This document shows positions 61,179 to 64,000 of a DNA stretch of 64,000 nt, piece by piece. Source of the stretch: Korobacter sp963758505 (GTDB taxonomy: Bacteria; Acidobacteriota; Terriglobia; Terriglobales; Acidobacteriaceae); assembly GCA_963758505.1 (NCBI GenBank), contig CAVWVJ010000001.1, positions 744,001 to 808,000 on the forward strand, written 5' to 3'. Every line of letters begins with the position of its first letter. Position 1 is the first letter of the stretch. Both the position numbers and the translations under genes were made by a program. Below the pieces are notes generated by a model. The model searched no databases. It was not told where the DNA came from and saw only the letters and a program-made list of their open reading frames with translations.

Positions 61179-62216
61179 TTAGGAGTAGCTGACTTTGCGG
61201 TCGCCTTTTACGATGCGGCCGATGGTGTAGCCTTTTTCGCCGGCGCGTTCGAGAACGGTCTGGACCTTCTTGAACTTCTTCGCGGGCACGACCAACACCA
61301 TGCCGATGCCCATATTGAAGGTGCGGAGCATTTCATCCTGCGAGATGTTGCCGAGCTGCTGCATGTGGGTAAAAATCGGCAGAACGGGCCATGAACCGAG
61401 TTCGACGACAGCGCCCATACCCTTGGGCAGGACGCGGGGAAGATTCTCGGTAATGCCACCGCCGGTAATGTGGGCCATCGCGCTCACGCATTCGGCTTCG
61501 ATCAAGCGGCGGATGGCGGGCCAATAGCTCTTGTGCGTCTTCATCAATTCGTTGCCGACCTTGCCCTTGATGGCGTTCACGTAAGTCTCGGGCGAGTAGC
61601 CGGCAATGGAGAAGAGGAGCTTGCGAGCGAGCGAATAGCCGTTGGTGTGGAGGCCGTTGGAGGGAAGTCCGATGAGGACATCCCCGGGCTGCACATCCTT
61701 ACCGTTGACGATCTTGTCGCGTTCGACGACGCCGACGATGAACCCCGCGAGATCGTATTCGCCATCGGGATAGAAGCCGGGCATCTCAGCGGTTTCGCCG
61801 CCGATGAGGGAGCAGCCGTTGTGCTTGCAGGCGTCGGCGAGACCGGTGACGACCTTTTCGGCGATCTCGGGCTCCAGTTTGCCGGCGGCGAGGTAGTCCA
61901 TGAAAAACATGGGGGCCGCGCCCTGAACGGCGATGTCGTTGACGCAGTGATTGACGAGGTCCGCACCGACGGTCTGGTGGAGATTCATTTCAAATGCGAC
62001 TTTGAGCTTGGTGCCGACGCCGTCCACGCTGGAAACCAGGACGGGATCGAGATACTTCTTCTTATCGATGGAGAAGAGACCGCCGAAGCCGCCGATCTCG
62101 CTGAGAACGTTCTTGGTGAACGTCTTGTGCGCCAGGTACTTGATGCGCTGCTTGGTGCGGTTGGCTTTTTCGATGTCCACGCCAGCATCGGCGTAGGTTA
62201 CGGGCTTCGTTTCCAT
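61179..62216 (-). CDS. purM: Phosphoribosylformylglycinamidine cyclo-ligase
   Basis: A 345-residue full-length PurM. VSSVDGVGTKLKVAF, HCVNDIAVQGAAPMFFMDYLA, and GGETAEMPGFY are the family signatures for ATP and FGAM handling, and HITGGGITENLPRVLP lies in the C-terminal domain. It closes the imidazole ring in the fifth step of purine synthesis. ATG 62216 (peptide METKPVTYADAG) gives the standard start; an upstream extension to 62288 is possible but without family content. Confidence 0.95.
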   Translation of the reverse strand: METKPVTYADAGVDIEKANRTKQRIKYLAHKTFTKNVLSEIGGFGGLFSIDKKKYLDPVLVSSVDGVGTKLKVAFEMNLHQTVGADLVNHCVNDIAVQGAAPMFFMDYLAAGKLEPEIAEKVVTGLADACKHNGCSLIGGETAEMPGFYPDGEYDLAGFIVGVVERDKIVNGKDVQPGDVLIGLPSNGLHTNGYSLARKLLFSIAGYSPETYVNAIKGKVGNELMKTHKSYWPAIRRLIEAECVSAMAHITGGGITENLPRVLPKGMGAVVELGSWPVLPIFTHMQQLGNISQDEMLRTFNMGIGMVLVVPAKKFKKVQTVLERAGEKGYTIGRIVKGDRKVSYS

Positions 62217-62348
62217 GTCTACTTGGCTCAATCGAAAACCTTGTCCCTTGGTGGGTGGAGTACTTGGGGAGAAATAGCATTGTAGCATTTGTGAGGCAGA
62301 GGACGGCGGCAGGGAGGGAGGCTTTTCCCGCGCCGGGTAGCTTGGGAT

Positions 62349-62390
62349 GATAAGAAATTATCCCCGTGACCGGGCGCTGCGATCACGGGG
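62349..62390 (-). terminator. Probable terminator of the alcohol dehydrogenase gene
   Basis: On the minus strand CCCCGTGA (62383-62390) pairs with TCACGGGG (62362-62369) and is followed by AT-rich ATAATTTCTTAT. It begins seven bases after the stop. Confidence 0.7.
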
Positions 62391-62396
62391 AGGTTG

Positions 62397-63593
62397 TTAG
62401 GCGGCGAGCGATTCAGCCCATGGATCGATCACGATCTTGGTGACGTGATCCTCTTTCTTGAGCCAGGTGTCATACATCTCCGGCACCTCGTTGAGGGTGA
62501 CGCGGTGGGAGATGATGAAGCTGGGGTCGATGTCGCCTTTTTCGATGTGGTCGAGCAGAGGTTTCATGTAGCGCATCATGTGGGTCTGGCCGGTGCGCAT
62601 GGTTAACGCTTTGTTCATGAATGCGCCCATGGGGATGGTGTCGACGAAGCCGCCATAGACGCCGGGAACGGAGACGATGCCGCCCTTGCGGCAAGCCTGG
62701 ATCGCCTGTCGTAACGCGATGGGACGGCCGGTCTCGACCCGCATCGCCTGCTTGACTTCGTCGATGCGGGCGTCGAGCGACATGCCGTGGCCTTCCATGC
62801 CGACGGCATCGATGCAGGCGTCTGGACCGCGACCGCCGGTGAGCTCCTTCAATAGTTCGATCAGGTCGGGAATTTCGGAATAGTTCAGGGTTTCCGCACC
62901 GGCTTCGCGGGCGAGTTGCAGGCGTTCGGGGAAACGATCGATGGCAATGACCTGCTCAGCGCCGAGCAGGAAGGCACTCTTGATGGCGAACAGGCCAACC
63001 GGACCGCATCCCCAAACCGCGATGACCTGTCCCTTGCCGGGCTGGATGTCGCAGTTTTCCGCCGCCATGTAGCCGGTGGGAAAGACGTCGGAGAGGAAGA
63101 GAACCTGCTCGTCCGCGAGGTCGCTTTCGATCTTCAGCGGACCCACGTCGGCAAACGGAACGCGAACGTATTGGGCCTGGCCTCCGGCGTAGCCGCCGGT
63201 CATGTGCGAGTAGCCGAAGAGACCGGAAGGCGTGTAGCCGAACATGGCTTCCGCCAGGTAGGCATTGGGATTGGTGTTATCGCAGGAAGACCAGAGCTGC
63301 TGGCGGCAGAAGAAGCAATTGCCGCAGGCAATGGTGAAGGGAACGACGACGCGATCGCCGACCTTCAATTTCTTGACCTCAGGGCCAATTTCGACGACTT
63401 CTCCCATGAACTCATGGCCAACGATGTCGCCCTGCTCCATGGTGGGAATGAAGCCGTTGTAAAGGTGCAAGTCGGAGCCGCAAATTGCGGTCCGTGTCAC
63501 CCGGATAATGCAATCGCGGGGGTTCAGTATCTTCGGGTCGGGAACGGTTTCGACCCGCATATCGTGTCTGCCAAACCAACATGCTGCTTTCAT
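62397..63593 (-). CDS. Zinc-dependent alcohol dehydrogenase
   Basis: A 398-residue medium-chain dehydrogenase. Catalytic zinc ligands are in AICGSDLHLYNGF and GHEFMGEVVEIG, structural zinc in CGNCFFCRQQLWSSC, and the NAD fold in VIAVWGCGPVGLFAIKSAFLLGA. It resembles the glutathione-independent formaldehyde or sugar alcohol dehydrogenases. It oxidises an alcohol with NAD(P) in the cytosol; the substrate is not clear. ATG 63593 follows AGGAG. The SRPBCC protein gene lies 23 bases upstream, and the two may be cotranscribed. Confidence 0.9.
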   Translation of the reverse strand: MKAACWFGRHDMRVETVPDPKILNPRDCIIRVTRTAICGSDLHLYNGFIPTMEQGDIVGHEFMGEVVEIGPEVKKLKVGDRVVVPFTIACGNCFFCRQQLWSSCDNTNPNAYLAEAMFGYTPSGLFGYSHMTGGYAGGQAQYVRVPFADVGPLKIESDLADEQVLFLSDVFPTGYMAAENCDIQPGKGQVIAVWGCGPVGLFAIKSAFLLGAEQVIAIDRFPERLQLAREAGAETLNYSEIPDLIELLKELTGGRGPDACIDAVGMEGHGMSLDARIDEVKQAMRVETGRPIALRQAIQACRKGGIVSVPGVYGGFVDTIPMGAFMNKALTMRTGQTHMMRYMKPLLDHIEKGDIDPSFIISHRVTLNEVPEMYDTWLKKEDHVTKIVIDPWAESLAA

Positions 63594-63615
63594 CAAAGAA
63601 TCTCCTGAGAATCGG

Positions 63616-64000
63616 TTATGCCAAGTTTTCCGCGGGCTGCGGTTGGGCAACCTTGGTCGATTGCTTCCTCGAGCCGGGATAGGCGACGCGCGCCATGCGG
63701 ACGAGGGGGGAGCGACGTCCGGAGGATTGGCCTTCGATGGTAGGCACCTCGCCGGTTTCCATCCACGCCTTGAAGGCGCGAAGATCTTCGCGGACCTGCT
63801 GCTCGGGGTTCTTGCCGAAGAGCTGCGCAAACATGGCACCGAGCTTGCCGGCAGGAGGGGCATAGTCCACGGCTACCGATATTTCGGTGCCCTCGCCGTG
63901 GAAGACGGAAGAGAACTGGACGGAGCCGCGGTTCTCGATGTCGGCTCCGGCGCAAGACCGCCAGACGATGAATTCGTTTTCGCGCTCATCGATGATCTCA
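63616..64000 (-). CDS. SRPBCC (START-like) protein, 5' part outside the window
   Basis: The frame enters from the right edge at 64000 and ends at TAA 63616-63618; about 127 C-terminal residues are seen. The visible part (VQFSSVFHGEGTEISVAVDYAPP, then FAQLFGKNPEQQVREDLRAFKAWMETGEVPT) matches the last strands and C-terminal helix of cyclase/dehydrase-type SRPBCC proteins found in many soil bacteria, whose ligand is unknown. A Gln/Pro-rich tail follows. It is immediately upstream of the alcohol dehydrogenase gene. Confidence 0.72.
   Translation of the reverse strand, partial: EIIDERENEFIVWRSCAGADIENRGSVQFSSVFHGEGTEISVAVDYAPPAGKLGAMFAQLFGKNPEQQVREDLRAFKAWMETGEVPTIEGQSSGRRSPLVRMARVAYPGSRKQSTKVAQPQPAENLA

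Overview
The window is GC-rich bacterial chromosome. It most resembles a soil Acidobacteriota genome (Koribacter/Terriglobia-like). This is inference, resting on a very long Oar-type TonB-dependent receptor with an N-terminal carboxypeptidase-regulatory domain, a cytochrome c-quinoprotein dehydrogenase, dispersed GTCATCC-type intergenic repeats, and frequent GTG and TTG starts. No rRNA, tRNA, CRISPR array, transposase, integrase or phage module was recognised.

Layout. 0-5.3 kb: tail of a probable GH57 glycosidase, a TPM-domain protein, a nucleotidyltransferase-like protein, LemA, a GH108-type muramidase, a secreted phosphoesterase with a structured leader, and a cold-shock protein with a good promoter and terminator. 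5.6-13.7 kb: one chemotaxis operon (cheA in two frames, cheW, a poly-HAMP receptor, cheY, cheB, cheR, a CheX-like phosphatase). 13.7-32.6 kb: a divergent locus that reads as polyamine/amine uptake and degradation. The minus strand carries two aldehyde dehydrogenases, three class III aminotransferases, an APC permease and the TonB receptor. The plus strand carries a MerR-XRE-cupin regulator, potD-potA-potB-potC and a Tat-exported FAD amine oxidase. A perfect inverted repeat overlaps the -10 box of the regulator promoter. 32.9-36 kb: dinB, a hydrogenase-type maturation protease, a HypA-like protein lacking His2, and a shortened E1-alpha-like protein. 36-42.1 kb: tig-clpP-clpX-lon, transcribed leftward. 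42.3-43.8 kb: sixteen copies of a 92-bp tandem repeat. 43.8-47.7 kb: a monooxygenase-fold protein, a family 5 uracil-DNA glycosylase, a PQQ dehydrogenase and GreB.

47.76-53.74 kb is the most unusual part. About ten small, mostly unrecognised genes are separated by eight copies of an ~82-bp hairpin repeat, all in one orientation, with a degenerate copy at each end. Spacing is about 500-900 bp, usually one gene per interval, and three genes take their stop codon from the first bases of a repeat. The base composition looks lower in GC than the flanks. It resembles an integron cassette array without an integrase, but the repeat ends do not fit the canonical attC core, so a different cassette-like or hairpin-element system is equally possible.

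53.8-64 kb: an APC permease, a 1223-residue hybrid histidine kinase with a duplicated PAS-GAF module, a KirBac-type potassium channel, purM and purN separated by tandem UUCG-type hairpins, a zinc alcohol dehydrogenase, and the C-terminal part of an SRPBCC-fold protein that runs off the right edge.
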